DNA from: Notamacropus eugenii
Taxonomy: Eukaryota > Chordata > Mammalia > Diprotodontia > Macropodidae
Direction: 5' to 3'
NCBI RefSeq assembly: GCF_028372415.1
Contig: NC_092875.1
Location: forward strand, 56,780,919 to 56,844,918
DNA length: 64,000 nt
The translations under genes and the position numbers were made by a program. This document shows, piece by piece, positions 22,860-49,639 of this stretch. The number at the start of each line of letters is the position of its first letter. Within the stretch, counting starts at the first letter, position 1. Under the pieces are notes generated by a model. The model saw only the letters and a list, made by a program, of their open reading frames with translations. It was not told the origin of the DNA and searched no databases.

Positions 22860-23095
22860 ATATTTCCTGAATTAAGGAAGACCTGCATTCAAAGCCAGCC
22901 TCAGACTCTTACTAGCTGTGAGACCCTGGATAAGTCTTTTAACCTTTGCCTCGATTTCCCCTTCTATAAAATGATGATAAAAATAGCACCTGCCTCCCAG
23001 ACTTATTGTGAAGGTCAAATGAGATAAAAATTGTAAAACTCTTAGTACAATGTCTGATATATAGTAAGTGCTATATAAATGTTAGCTATTATTAT
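22860..23095 (+). repeat. CORE-SINE (MIR/MON type), forward
   Basis: AGCCAGCCTCAGACTCTTAC, then AGCACCTGCCTCCCAGACTT, then ATAGTAAGTGCTATATAAAT, ending in TTA repeats. A reverse-oriented copy abuts it at about 23100-23345. Confidence 0.8.
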
Positions 23096-23769
23096 TATTA
23101 TATAACAACACTAATAATACTTAAGGTTTACAAAGTACTTTGCATACACATTTTCATTTATTCCTCACAGCATCCCTGTGAAGCAAATGCTACATGGACT
23201 TTAAAAAAAACTACCCCCACTATATAAAAGAGACCAAGGTAGAGAGATCAAATGATCCGTCCATAATTACTAAGTTAATAAATGTTTGAGGAGGATTTGA
23301 ATCCAGGTCTTCCTGAATTTGCCTTCTTTCTTTCCCAAGGACTTTACTACCTGGCTCACTATCCTCCTCTCCATCCCAACCACTACCTTCTTTCTCAGAG
23401 ACTTGAAGAGACATGTTGATCTCTCAAATCCAATGGACTCACTCTGAAGTACTCCCTTGTCACTTACCACACTTTCAACCACATTCACCTTGTTATCCCC
23501 AACTTTGGAATGCAGGAATATTTGAGAAGCCTAGCAGGGAAAGAAAGGGCCCTCTGGATGGGGGACAGGGAGGGTTGTCACTCCCTAGACCACTTGTGAT
23601 CACCAAGTTGTACCTCTCCCCAAGGCAGAGATGGGGAGAGAGGGAAGCAGAGAGGGAACCCTTAACAGGAAGCCAACATGTAGGTCTCCCAGGACTGTCC
23701 TGGGTCACGTTTTCTTCTTTGCACTTTTTTTCCCCTTTGAATCTCATTTATTCCTAGAGTTTCAGGTAT

Positions 23770-24330
23770 CCTCTCTATGTAGATTTCTCTTAAATCATCT
23801 CTAGGGCTCTAATATCTCTTGAATTCAAGTCCCTTATCACCAGTGGCCTACTGGGCACTTCTTCCTGGATATTTCTATAACCTTTTTAAACTCAATATTT
23901 CCTTCCTCTCTTTCCTTCCTCTCTTTTCAAAGTTTCAGTTTCCACCAAATGATTCATTATCTTTCCATCCACCTAGGATTGTGAGCTCAGTGTTATTCTT
24001 TCATTTTCCCTCTTCCTCACCAATCCACATACAATCAGTTGCCAAGTATTATTGTTTCCAACTCTATGATATCTCTCATCTCCATTTCCTCACTCCATTC
24101 CATTCTCTTCACTTTACTTGGCTCCTACTTCAGGTCCTCATGACCTCTGACTTAGACTGTTGCAATAACCTCTGAATTGGTTTCCCTGTTTCTAATCTCT
24201 CTCTTCCAATCCATTTTCTTTACAGTTGCCAAAATATACTTCCTAAGCTGCAGGTCTGACTACATTGCTCTTCTACTCAAAAGCCTTCTATGAATCACTT
24301 TTGATATTATGGTACCTGAAATATCACCAG
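23770..24330 (+). mobile_element. L2 fragment, forward (end of reverse transcriptase ORF)
   Basis: GACTTAGACTGTTGCAATAA corresponds to the DYCNSL region of L2/CR1 ORF2, followed by AGGTCTGACTACATTGCTCT (R-S-D-H-V-T-like). Highly diverged. Confidence 0.65.
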
Positions 24331-24599
24331 GCTCATACTCAAAGCCTTTGAAAAGTGACAGGATGTCCCAGAGCCTGGGTTCCACCACATAGCGTAGCCT
24401 TCAAGGAACCCAAGCTCACCCCTATGCCATGATGGGGCATCAGAGAAGACCATTAAAGGAGGATCATATGCACAACCAAGTTTGCTTTGCTTCCTCCTAA
24501 GCTTCTCCTCTTTCGGGTTTTACTATTATTGTCATTGGCTCCACCATTCACCCAGTCTCACATATTCACAACCATCAAGTTCTCCTTGACGCATTACCT

Positions 24600-25087
24600 C
24601 TCATTCACCTATGAAAGAAATGGTAGGATGAACAAACGGACTTTAGAAAAACCTGGAAAGACTTGTATGAACTGATGCTGAGTGAAGTGAGCAGAACATT
24701 ATACACATTATGCACAGTGTGGGAGGACTGATTTTGACAGACTTAGCCCTCCACAGCAAGGCAAAGACCTAAAACATTTCCAAAGGATTCATGATGCAAA
24801 ATGCCATCCATATCCAGGGAAAGAACTATGGAGTCTGGACGCAGAAAGAAGCAGACTATTTTCTCTTTTGTTATGTTATGTTATGTTTTGTTTTGTTTTT
24901 CTCATGGTTTCTCCTGTTTGTTTTCTTGTTTGTCTTCTATGCAACCTGACTAATGTGAAAATGGGTTTAATGGGAATGTATGTGGAGAGCCCATATAAGA
25001 TGATATGCCATCTTGAGGAGGGAGGAGGGGAAAATTTGGAACTTATGGAAAGAATTATTGAAAACTGAAAACAAATAAATTAATAAA
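24600..25087 (+). mobile_element. 5'-truncated marsupial L1, 3' UTR
   Basis: The order GACTTGTATGAACTGATGCT, CATCCATATCCAGGGAAAGA, CAACCTGACTAATGTGAAAA and the AAATTTGGAACTTATGGAAA tail is the marsupial L1 3' UTR. It ends in AAATAAATTAATAAATTT. The 5' limit is uncertain. Confidence 0.8.
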
Positions 25088-25254
25088 TTTGAGGAGAGAA
25101 GAAATGATAGGTTCAAGAATTGATAGGATTTGACCAGGGATTGTATGTGAGGGCTGAAGGAAAGAAGATGAGTTTTACGGGGTGACTAGGACAGCAGAGC
25201 GTGCTTTTAGGATAGGGAAGATTTCAGCAGATTCGCAGAATGAATGAAAAGAAG

Positions 25255-25400
25255 AAGGAGAGAGAGAGACTGAGAAACAGAGACAAAGAGAGAGAGAGAA
25301 TGGGAGAGAGATAGAGAGAGGAGAGATCCCAAGAGAGACAGAGAGTGGGGGGAGGAGGGGAGGAGAGGGAGAAATCCCAGGAGAGACAGGCAGAAATGGA
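25255..25400 (+). repeat. (GAGA)n purine tract
   Basis: GAGAGAGAGACTGAG... to GGAGAGGGAGAAATCCCAGG. It explains the Leu/Ser-rich reverse frames. Confidence 0.85.
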
Positions 25401-25634
25401 ATCAAGGGCACACTGGTTCTCCTTAGCCAAAAGAATGGCCAGCTCTTCCTCTGAGATCAAAGGAAAGGAGTAAATGGAAGTAAATGCAGGGATGAGGAAA
25501 GGAGTGTCTGCCTTCTGTGGAGAAAGAAAGACAGGAGGAGAGGGACGTTGGGGGAGGGAATGGGAGGGGTAGGAGGGCAGAGGAAGTACTCCCCTCCCCC
25601 ACTTCTGGAATCTCTTCCCTGAGTTGTAGCCCTA

Positions 25635-25648
25635 GTCACCATGGTGAT
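25635..25648 (+). promoter_or_regulatory. RFX X-box upstream of TEKTL1
   Basis: GTCACCATGGTGAT is a near-perfect inverted repeat and differs from the RFX consensus (GTYRCC, 0-3 spacer, RGYRAC) only in its last base. It lies 114 bp before the TEKTL1 ATG in a GC-rich region. RFX factors, RFX2 in testis, drive ciliary and sperm-tail genes, which suits a tektin-like gene. The functional claim is inference. Confidence 0.6.
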
Positions 25649-25748
25649 GGGAGGACCGCACAGAACTCACTTCATCTGAAGGAGAGGGAAGGAGTCTCTT
25701 GCCGCCCCCCTACTGTGGGGCCCCAGGTAGGGGGCGGCAGTGAGGGCC

Positions 25749-40431
<14,683 letters not shown>

Positions 40432-40477
40432 GTCCTACCCCACCCTTCCCCTGCCCTTCTCTCTGCCCCTGCACTCC

Positions 40478-40483
40478 AATAAA
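40478..40483 (+). terminator. TEKTL1: TEKTL1 polyadenylation signal
   Basis: AATAAA lies 47 bases after the stop, followed within 30 bases by GT-rich sequence (GAGCTGTCTGGTGTC). The 3' UTR would be very short. Confidence 0.8.
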
Positions 40484-40589
40484 AGTCAGGTTTAATATGG
40501 AAAGAGCTGTCTGGTGTCTCTAACTCCACTGCCTTGCCATAGGACAGAGAAGGAAGGGACCCCTTATTCTTCAACCTGCACTCAGATAC

Positions 40590-41166
40590 TACCAGGTCTT
40601 TCTCTGGAGGTGGATAGCATTTTCATCATAGGTCCTTCAGAACTGTCTTGGATCTTTGCATTACTGAGAAGAACTATATCATTCACATGTGATTATCACA
40701 CAATGTTGCTGTCACTATATACAGTGCTCTGGGTTTTTTTTTTTCACTTCACTTTGTATATCAGTTCGTGTAAATCTTTCCAGGTTTTTCTGAAAACATC
40801 CTGTTCATCATTTCTTACAGCACGAAAGTATCCCATCACAATGATGTGCTACAATTTGTTGAATGATTCCCCAGTTGATGGTCACCCTTTTAATTTACAA
40901 TTTTTGCTACCACAAAAAGCTACGACAAATATTTTTGTACATATAGGTCCTTTTTTTATATTCTCTTTTGATGTGTATGTGTGCATGTGTTGCTCATATA
41001 ACTTGCATATCAAAGGATTTTGATACAAAGATTTTTTTTCCAGTTCAACTGTTTTTCTTATTATCCTCTGTGCATTAATTTTGTTTGTGCAGAAGATTTT
41101 CCATTTCATGTAATCAAAATTATCTCTTTTATCTTTTGCAATTGCCTCTATCCCTTGTTTGGTTAG
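40590..41166 (-). mobile_element. Marsupial L1 antisense, 3' UTR part
   Basis: GGAGGTGGATAGCATTTTCA, CAGGTTTTTCTGAAAACATC, TTCCCCAGTTGATGGTCACC and GCCTCTATCCCTTGTTTGGT match the reverse complement of the common marsupial L1 3' end. The ORF2 part of the same element resumes at about 44290, beyond HAL1 copy 3. Confidence 0.8.
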
Positions 41167-41182
41167 GAATAGACCTCCTAGA

Positions 41183-43071
41183 GGTAGAGCAAAGATGGCA
41201 GAGTAGAAAGATGGACCTGTAAAAGCTCCCCCACATAGCCAATAAAATACCTGTAAAAAATGACTCTAAACAAATTCTAAAGCAATAGAAGCCACAAAAC
41301 AACAGTGAAAGTGATTTCCAGCCCAAGATAGCCTACAGGAAAGGTCTATTGCACAGGGAACAGAACAGAGCACAGCCTAGTATGGGCCACATGGCTTGGC
41401 AGGGACAAGATCAGAACAGGCTTCAGAAAATCACCAGCAGCAGCAGTTCCCATACCGCTCAACCCACAAACACCAAAGACAACTTCAAAAGTCATGGAGA
41501 AAGCTTCTTCACCCAGGAGAAGAAAACACAGTCTGAACTGCAGGCAGCAGTCACTGTAGTGGCAGTGTCCATTTTTGGAGCACTCCACCTAAAGCTCCTA
41601 GGGGATTATGAGTCACTGATCTGAATCTTAGTCCTGAGCTCAGACCTGGGGTGAGGAGGAGCGCTGGAGTAGTGGAGCTGGAGGTGGTTGTCGAGAGGGA
41701 ATTCTACTCACAGATTCTGGCCAAAAAAGTTTTGGGTTGTTCCCAGACCAGTGCACAAGCTAGAAGAGGAGTAAACTGCTCTCACTTGATTGTGCTATCA
41801 TGGATGAACTGAGATCTTACAGATCCCCAGAGTATACCATCCTCTTGACAAAGGACTCAAAAGTCAAGGAACTGACTGGGAAAATACCCAAAAAGGGAAA
41901 CAAATAAGACTATAGAAGGTTACTCTCTTGGTGAACAAGTATTTTCTTCCATTTTTTCAGATGAGGAAGAACAATGCATACCATCAGAGGAAGCCAAGGT
42001 TTCTGCATCCAAAACCTCCAAAGTAAATATGCAATGGTCTCAGGCCATGCAAGAGCTCAAAAAGGATTTTGAAAATCAAGTAAGAGAGGTAGAGGAAAAA
42101 TTGGGAAGAGAAATGAGAGAGATGCAAGAAAATCATGAAAAGAAAATCAACAGCTTGCTACAGGAGACCCAAAAATATGCTGAAGAAAATAACACCTTGA
42201 AAAATAGGCTAACTCAATTGGAAAAAGAGGTCCAAAAAGCCAATGAGGAGAAGAATGCTTTCAAAAGCAGAATTAGCCAAATGGAAAAGGAGGTTCAAAA
42301 GTTCACTGAAGAAAATAGCTCTTTAAAAATTGTAATGGAGCAGATGGAAGCTAATGACTTTATGAGAAGCCAAGAAATTACAAAACAAAACCAAAAGAAT
42401 GAAAAAATAGAAGATAATGTGAAATATCTCATTGGAAGAACAACTGACCTGGAAACTAGATCCAAGACAGACAATTTAAAAATTATGGAACAACCTGAAA
42501 GCCATGATCATAAAAAAGAGCCTAGACATCATCTTTCATGAAATTATCAAGGAAAACTGCTCTGATGTTCTAGAACCAGAGGACAAAATAAATATTGAAA
42601 GAACCCACCAATCACCTCCTGAAAGAGACCCAAAAAGAGAAACTCCTAGGAATATTGTAGCCAAATTCCAGAGTTCCCAAGTCAAGGAGAAAATATTGCA
42701 AGCAGCTAGAAAGAAACAATTCGAGTATTGTGGAAATACAATCAGGATAACACAAGATGTAGCATCTTCTATATTAAGGGATCGAAGGGCTTAGAATAGG
42801 ATATTCTAGAAGTCAAAGGAATTAGGATTAAATCCAAGAATCATGCAGAAAAATGAAATAGAGTACTTTTTAAGCATTCTTGATGAAAAGACCAGAACTG
42901 AACAGAAAATTTGACTTTCAAACACAAGAATCAAGAAAAGCATGAAAAGGTAAACAGGAAAGAGTAATCATAAGGGACTTCCTAAAGTTGAACTGTTTAC
43001 ATTCCTACATGGAAAGATATTTGTAACTCTTGAGACTTTTCTCCGTATTTGGGTAACTGGAGGGATTGCTT

Positions 43072-43116
<45 letters not shown>

Positions 43117-43991
43117 ACAGGGTGAGTTGAATAAGAAGAGATGATACCTAAAAAAGTAAAATTAACAGGTGAGAGAGGAATATATTGGGAGAAGAAAGGG
43201 AGAAATGGAATGGGACAAATTATCTCTCATAAAAGAGGCAAGAAAAATCTTTTTCAGTAGAGGAGAAAAGAGGAGAGATGAGTGGGAAAAAGTGAAGCTT
43301 ACTCTCTTCACATCTGACTTAAGGAGGGAATAACATGTTCACTCAATTTGATCTGAAATTCTATCTTACACTACAGGAAAGTAGGGGAGAAGGTGTCAAG
43401 TGGGGTGGGGGGATGATAAAAAGGAGGGCAAATGGGAGGAGGGAGTAATAAGAAGTAAACACTTTTGGGGAGGGACAAGGTCAAAAGAGAGAATAGAATA
43501 AGTGGGGGGCAGGTTAGGATGGAGGGAAATATAGTTAGTCTTTCACAACATGACTATTACGGAAGTCTTTTGCAAAACTACACATATATAGCCTATATTG
43601 AATTGCTTGCCTTCTCGGTGGGAATGCATGGGGAAGGAGGAAGGGAGAGAAGTTGGAACTCAAAGTTGTAGGAATGAATGTTGAGAACTGTTTTTGCATA
43701 CAACTGGGAAACAAGAAATACAGGTAATGGGGTATACAAATCTATCTTGCCCTCCAAGAAAAGAGAGAAGATGGGAATAAGGGAAGGGAAGGATGTGATA
43801 GAAGGGAAGGCATGGTGGCAAAGTTAAAAAAAGTTAGAAGCAGAACCAGGAGGTAATAAGAAGGGGTAATCAAAATGCAGGGCATTATGGGGTGGTGGGA
43901 GGTGAGAGACAGGGAGAAAATTTGGAACTCAAAATTTTGTGGAAATGAATGCTGAAAACTAAAAATAAATAGATAAACATTTTTTAAAAAA
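41183..43991 (+). mobile_element. HAL1 copy 3, full length, decayed, inside an antisense L1
   Basis: It starts GGTAGAGCAAAGATGGCAGA and ends in A-rich sequence. ORF1 remnants: 42029-42541 (coiled coil, MQWSQAMQELKKDFENQVRE) and 42504-42794 in another frame (RDPKRETPRNIVAKF), so there is at least one frameshift between them. About 40 bases near 42845 are missing relative to copy 1. CA run at 43075-43114. Worn target duplications (41167-41182 and 43992-44005, GAATA..CTCCTAGA) make it older than copies 1 and 2. Confidence 0.88.
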
Positions 43992-44005
43992 GAATATCTC
44001 CTAGA

Positions 44006-44290
44006 ACAAATAATGAAACATATAGCCCATCTTCTGACAGAGGAATGCACACCAGGAAGAAAGAATGTTGTAGACAATTTCAAATGTTTTCATCCCATCA
44101 CTGTATCAGTTATTTTAAACTGCCTTTCTTTGCTATGAGGGAAGGTTTTATTCTGCAGTAGGAGAGGAACATATATACATGTAATATAAAAACAAAAGAT
44201 ATCAATAAAACTTTTTTAAAATTTTAATTTAATTAATTTAAGTTAATTAAATTTAATTTTTAAAAAGATTTTTAAAAAATTAAAAAACAC
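44006..44290 (+). mobile_element. Unidentified A-tailed insert within the L1
   Basis: This stretch breaks L1 text on both sides. It contains CTTTCTTTGCTATGAGGGAA and ATATCAATAAAAC followed by an A/T-rich tail (44210-44285), like the 3' end of a retroposon. I recognise the style of marsupial non-LTR tails but cannot name the family. Confidence 0.4.
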
Positions 44291-45470
44291 ATCCTACTCA
44301 TAACTGTGAGAAGTATGTGATTTTTTTCTCTTCTATTTTTTAATAGCAAGATCTTTAATATTCTAAATATCCATTTAGAATGGACTGTGGAATATGATAT
44401 AAGATGTTAGTCTAAGCCTGATTTCTTCCAGATTGCTTTTCAGTTTTTTTCTGTAGTTTTTATCAAATAAGGAGTTTTCTTCTCAGGTAATTTGCTCTCT
44501 ATTTTACCAGACACTGAATTATTGAGTTCCATTGTTTCTGATTTTCCCTTATCTAGTCTGAAGTCTAGAAGTACTACTCCTCCTACATCCCTTTTTTCAC
44601 ATTTCATTTGATATTCCAAATCTTTTGCTTTTTCAAATGAATTATTATCATTTTATTAAGTCCTCTAAAATACTCCTTTGGTAATTTGATTGGTATGGTC
44701 TGAAAAGTATAAATTAATTTTGGTAGTATTTTATTATATTGGCATGGTCTAGCCATGAGCACTGAATATTACTCCAGTTATATATTTGTTCTTTATCTTT
44801 TTTAGGAAAATTGAAATTGAATTTTTACAAGCCTTTTTGTGCTTTGGCAAATCAATCTCCAAGCCTTTTAGGAATTTTGTAGCTATTTAAATGGGATTTT
44901 TCTTGCTATTGTTTCTTGGATATTATCATTAGATAGAAATGCAACTGATTTTTGAGGGTTTATTTTGTAGCCCACACCCTTGCTAAAGCTATTGACTTGA
45001 TTAGTACCTTTGCTGATTCCTTAGAGTTTTCCAAGCATACCATCATATAATTAGCAAATTATATAGGGTAGTCCTATGTCTTCTTTAACTTATCTTTATT
45101 TTTTAGATATATTTCTCTTGTCTTAGCTGCTGCTATCATTTCCAGAACTATATCAAATAATGGGGAGAGAGGGCTTTTTACTTTACTCTTGTATTTATTG
45201 GGAAAGTTTCTAATGTATCCCCATTGAATATGATGCTTGTTTTTGGTTTTAAATAGATTTTTCATGTTATTAACAAAATATATATTATATATACAAATAT
45301 ATACATAAATTATAATTTGTGCAATTGGTTTTGTTGGTTTTTTTAGCATACATGCGTGTTTTACTTTGTTAAGGTCTTTTTCTGCATCTGTTGAAATAAT
45401 CATGAGGTTTTTAATATGACATGCTGATTGCTTTCCTAATGTTGAACTGAACGTATACTTTTAAGTTTAA
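44290..45470 (-). mobile_element. Marsupial L1 antisense, ORF2 reverse-transcriptase region
   Basis: Read on the minus strand, 45030-45060 gives TTTGCTAATTATATGATGGT, a decayed F-A-D-D-M box of L1 ORF2. Neighbouring text (TTTGATTGGTATGGTCTGAA; GAGGGTTTATTTTGTAGCCC; AAGGTCTTTTTCTGCATCTG) is antisense ORF2. Stops and frameshifts throughout; 5'-truncated near 45470. Confidence 0.8.
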
Positions 45471-46045
45471 TCTGTATTGTTAACCCTTTCTTAAGGCTAG
45501 ACAACCAACAAAAGAATAAATCAACTCTGATTTGTAGTGATCACTGTTTTTGAGGCATAAAGGCTCACACTGAACATTTAGCAATGGGTTCTTGAGCCGC
45601 TTCTATCCTTGTCCTTTTTCTCCCAGATATCTTCCATTAGAATTTTCCAATGTGCTACAGGCTCTCCTCTAGGCTTTTTGATGTCTCTTGGGTATGAGTA
45701 CAGCACTTAGATTGTCTGTTATCCATCACTCTTGGCACATGACTAGGCCATTTTCTTCTTTGATCAGATATCTCTTGGGTAGTATCTTTTAAGTCATTTT
45801 TTCCACACTAGTCATCACTGATAATATGCTACTGCTTACTCATGCCCACTTTGCCCATCTTGACATTGGTCTTTGGGTTACCTACACATAGTATTACATA
45901 AGGACACCATAGGAGTACAAATAAGGTACTGTATACAAGGTCCAAAGTGGATAAGATTATTACCTTTAGGAAATATTCGGGAAGGGAGAATTAAGATCAC
46001 CAGGATAATGAGGTAACTAAAGAATAAATCATATGGGAATCAGTC
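45470..46045. other. Unassigned intergenic stretch
   Basis: No gene or clear repeat seen. A short reverse L2 terminus follows at 46045-46150. Confidence 0.35.
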
Positions 46046-46149
46046 GAAGAGTAAGGAAACATGCATTTATTGAGCACTTACTAGGTGCCAAGTAAAGTGG
46101 TGGTGATGCAACTATGAGTAATAAAATAGTCCCTGCCTTCAAGGCACTC

Positions 46150-46425
46150 ACATGGTAATGAGGAAGACAATAATAACAGCTAACATATATATACTATTCT
46201 ACTTTAGAATAAACACTTTACGATTATTAATTATCTCATGTGATCCTTACAACAGCCAGGAAAATAGGTGTTATTACTACCTCCATTTTGCTGATGAGGA
46301 AACTAATGCAGATTGCAGTTTTATCCAGTTCTAAAAGTGACTTACCCAGGGTCACACAGCTAGTGACTGAGGCCAGATATGAACTCAGGTCTTCCTGACT
46401 CCAGGCCTGGTTATCCATCCATTTC
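46150..46425 (-). repeat. CORE-SINE, reverse orientation
   Basis: AATAACAGCTAACATATATA, CATTTTGCTGATGAGGAAAC, AAGTGACTTACCCAGGGTCA and TATGAACTCAGGTCTTCCTG: a nearly complete reverse copy. Confidence 0.8.
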
Positions 46426-46554
46426 CCCAATGTACAAAAAGCTAAAAATAGGTGTGGGGGAACTAATCCTCACTTGGGGAGCATGGTGGCAAAGTCCAGA
46501 AAGTGAGAAGCAGAACCAAGAGGGTAAAGGGCTCTTTAGTCTTAGCAGGGACAT

Positions 46555-46835
46555 TGTGCTCAAGTATGTGAAGGATTGTGATATAATGAATAAGACTTGT
46601 TCTACTTGGCCTCAGAGGGCTGAACCAGGAACAATGGGTAGAAGGAGGCAAGTTTCTGCTCAAAGTACAGATACACTGCCTAACAAAGTCTTCCATAAGT
46701 ATTCCACATAAGTGGAAGTACATAAGTACCTCAGGAAGTAATGGACTTCCCATCACTAAGGGGCTTTAAGATATGGAGGGATCTTACAGAGGGGATCCGC
46801 ACTACGAGGTCCCTTCCAAGCTTGAGCCTCTGCGC
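46555..46835 (+). repeat. L3/CR1 3' end, forward
   Basis: GACTTGTTCTACTTGGCCTC, GGAACAATGGGTAGAAGGAG, GGACTTCCCATCACTAAGGG and GAGGTCCCTTCCAAGCTTGA. Confidence 0.8.
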
Positions 46836-47589
46836 TACTGTGGCAACAGGTGTGCAAAGCAGGGCACTGTGCTCAGGCGAGTTATTAATGATACCAGGAT
46901 CCTCTGGCAATTTACTGAGGAAGGTAGCATGGAGACAATAATGAAAGACACCCTCTTGGTCTTGTAAATATTCCAGCAGAGGGAGTCCCCATCTCATTGC
47001 GGAAACTTTTCTCCGTGCTCCCTCCAACCTGCTGACATTTTAGGCCTCCAGCTATCTCCCTCCCTTCTGTCAGGCAGGTGTTTTTCAACAGGTTGTCAAA
47101 TAGTAATTTCCCCCCCCCCTTTTCCCTCCCTCCACCTATCACTGATTCTGATCAGTAGTTTGTCAATATCTTCTTACCACAAGAAATCTGGGAAGATGAC
47201 TACAAACATTGAATGAGGGTTTGGTCTCCATTGTCTTCTTGTACTCAATACACCCCAGCCATTTCAACTCCTCCATCCCTGCTGATAAAATCAGATTTCT
47301 CTTGGAAACTAGCTAATCTTTAAATTGACTCCCCTTTTTTGAGCACTTCCCAACTTACATCCATTTCCCTGTAAGAGAGGCAAAGCAGGGCAAAGATCAG
47401 TATCCCCATTTTATAAGTAAAGAAACTGAGGTTCAGATAAAGGAATTCACCAAGGTTAACAAACAGTTATTATTAATCAAATAAGCTTTGCCAAGCAGAG
47501 AGAGGGATGGCTGCCAAACACAACTCCTATTTAGAATATAGTATAATAAACTAACTTACAAAATCCTGTGAAGAAAGGTCAGGTAATCA

Positions 47590-49145
47590 ACCAGTATTTA
47601 TTTAACACCTACTACGTGCCAGACCCTGAGAATACAAAGAGGCAAATTAAACAATCCTTATCTTCGAGGAGTTTAGATTCTATGAGGGAAGGCAATATAT
47701 TTATATATGCCTATGTAAATCAATCAAATGCTTACTATGTACCAACATCTGTACTAAGTGCTAGGGATTCAATGGCAAAAGTGATATATTACCTGCCCTC
47801 AGATATCGCACTTTCTAACAGGAGAGACAACACGTATATACATATATACCCAAAACGGATATGGGTAAACTTCAGAGGGAGAGCACTAGCAACTGGGAGG
47901 ATCAGAAAAGGATTTGTCTAGAAGAAGGTGGCTCTTGGTCTGAGTCTTTCAGAAACCAGGGATTCCAAGAGGTGGAAGTGAGGAGGGAATGGGGGCCATA
48001 TAGTGCAAAGAAGAGGAGATAAAAGATAGAGAATCACAGAGTACAGAATAGAGAGTTGGCCATTATGACTAGGTCACAGAGTGTGTGAAGATGAGCAATG
48101 CATGGCCAGGTTATAAAGAACCTTAAATGCTAAGCAAAGGAGTTTAAATGGAATTCTAGAAATAACAGGGATCTATTGGGGTTTATCACATAGGGAAAGA
48201 CATGGTTAGACTTGTGCTTTAGAAAATCATTTGGGCAACTATGTGGAAAATGAATTAGAGGAGAGAATGAGAGAGAGAGAGTTGAAGCTGGGAGGTCAAC
48301 CAACAAGGAGGCTATTACAATAGTGCAGGTGAAAGGTGATGAGAGCCTAAACCAGTAGGATGTCTGTGTGAGGAGAGAGGAGAGGACAAATTCAAGGAAT
48401 ATTGTGAAGATAGAAATGAAAAGATTTGACAAGAGAATGGATATGTGAGGTAAGGGGATGGAGGCCATGGGGTTCATAAGATTCCAAACATAGATGACTC
48501 GGATTGTGGTACCCTAGACAGTAACAGAAAAAAATCAGAAGTGAATATTGTTTAAGAAAAGATCTACTGAGTTCTACTTTGGACTGATTAAGGTTGAGAT
48601 ATCTCTAGGGTTTCCATTTTGAACAAATAAACAGTTGGTGATGTGAGCGAGACTGGAGCTCAGGAGAGAGCCTAGGGCTGGATATATAGATGGAAAAATC
48701 ATTTACATAGAAATGATCACTAGACTCATGAGAGCTAATGAGGTCACCAAGTGAAAAAGTAGAAAGAGACAAGAAAAACACACAAGTAGAGAGAAATTAT
48801 GTGGATGGGGATCCAGCAAAAGAGATTGAGGAGGAGGAGTAAGATAGGTGGGAGGAGAAACAGCATAAACCAGTGTCACAAAAACCCAGAGAGAAAAGAA
48901 CATCCAAAAGGTGAGGGTCAACAATGCCAAAGACTACAGAGAGATCAAGAAGCATGGAGATAGAGGAGAGGCCACTAAACCTAGCAACAGAGAGCTCACT
49001 AGTCATTTTCAAGAGAGCTGTTTCAGGTGAGTGATGAGATCAGAAGCCAGAGGGCAGGGGGTGAAGGAAAGAGTGAGAGAGAGAGAGTAAAGGCAGCCAT
49101 GTATAGATAGTTTTGTTCAGGAGATTGGTTGTGAAAACACAAAAT
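47590..49145 (-). mobile_element. L2, long reverse copy, with a second L2 terminus in front
   Basis: Two L2 3' termini follow each other: 47590-47710 (ACACCTACTACGTGCCAGAC) and from 47718 (AATGCTTACTATGTACCAAC). The second continues through ATCATTTGGGCAACTATGTG, AATAGTGCAGGTGAAAGGTG, GGAGCTCAGGAGAGAGCCTA and GAGAGATCAAGAAGCATGGA, a 1.4-kb stretch antisense to the L2 reverse transcriptase. Broken ORF. Confidence 0.8.
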
Positions 49146-49639
49146 TATTTTTATACAAAAGAATGCTAGCAAAACTGAAAGCAGAACTACCATTTCTACT
49201 CACTCCTCATTTGTTTGTTGTTTTTTTCAATCATAATCTCTCTGCTTCTCCAACAACCAACACATTGTTACTACTGAGGCTAAAAAGGTCTGGACATTTT
49301 TTTAAAAGACTGCTTGTATTCAACACATTGGATTGGGCCTTAGCAGAGATTCATTATTGAAACTTGTCCTCTCAGCTCCTGCCAGGCACATCCATTTTTC
49401 AGATTTTGCCTTTTCTAATTTTTCTAGTCTAATTTTCTAATTCCCTTTGCCTAATTCTCTACCTCTACCCCCTCACCTACTCAGAGAATACTCATAAACT
49501 CTGTTCTACATGCCATCCTTTCCAAGCATTCAAGATGATGCCAGATGGCACCCATTGACCCAAGGGCTTTCTGTCACCACATTTCCTAGGTGACCTAGAG
49601 GGCAGTAATCTTGCTGCGTTTCTATGACTGGCATAGTAC

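Noticed and set aside
25740-25748. Upstream start of TEKTL1 at 25740
   Set aside because: That codon is GTG; the first ATG in frame, in good context, is 25749.
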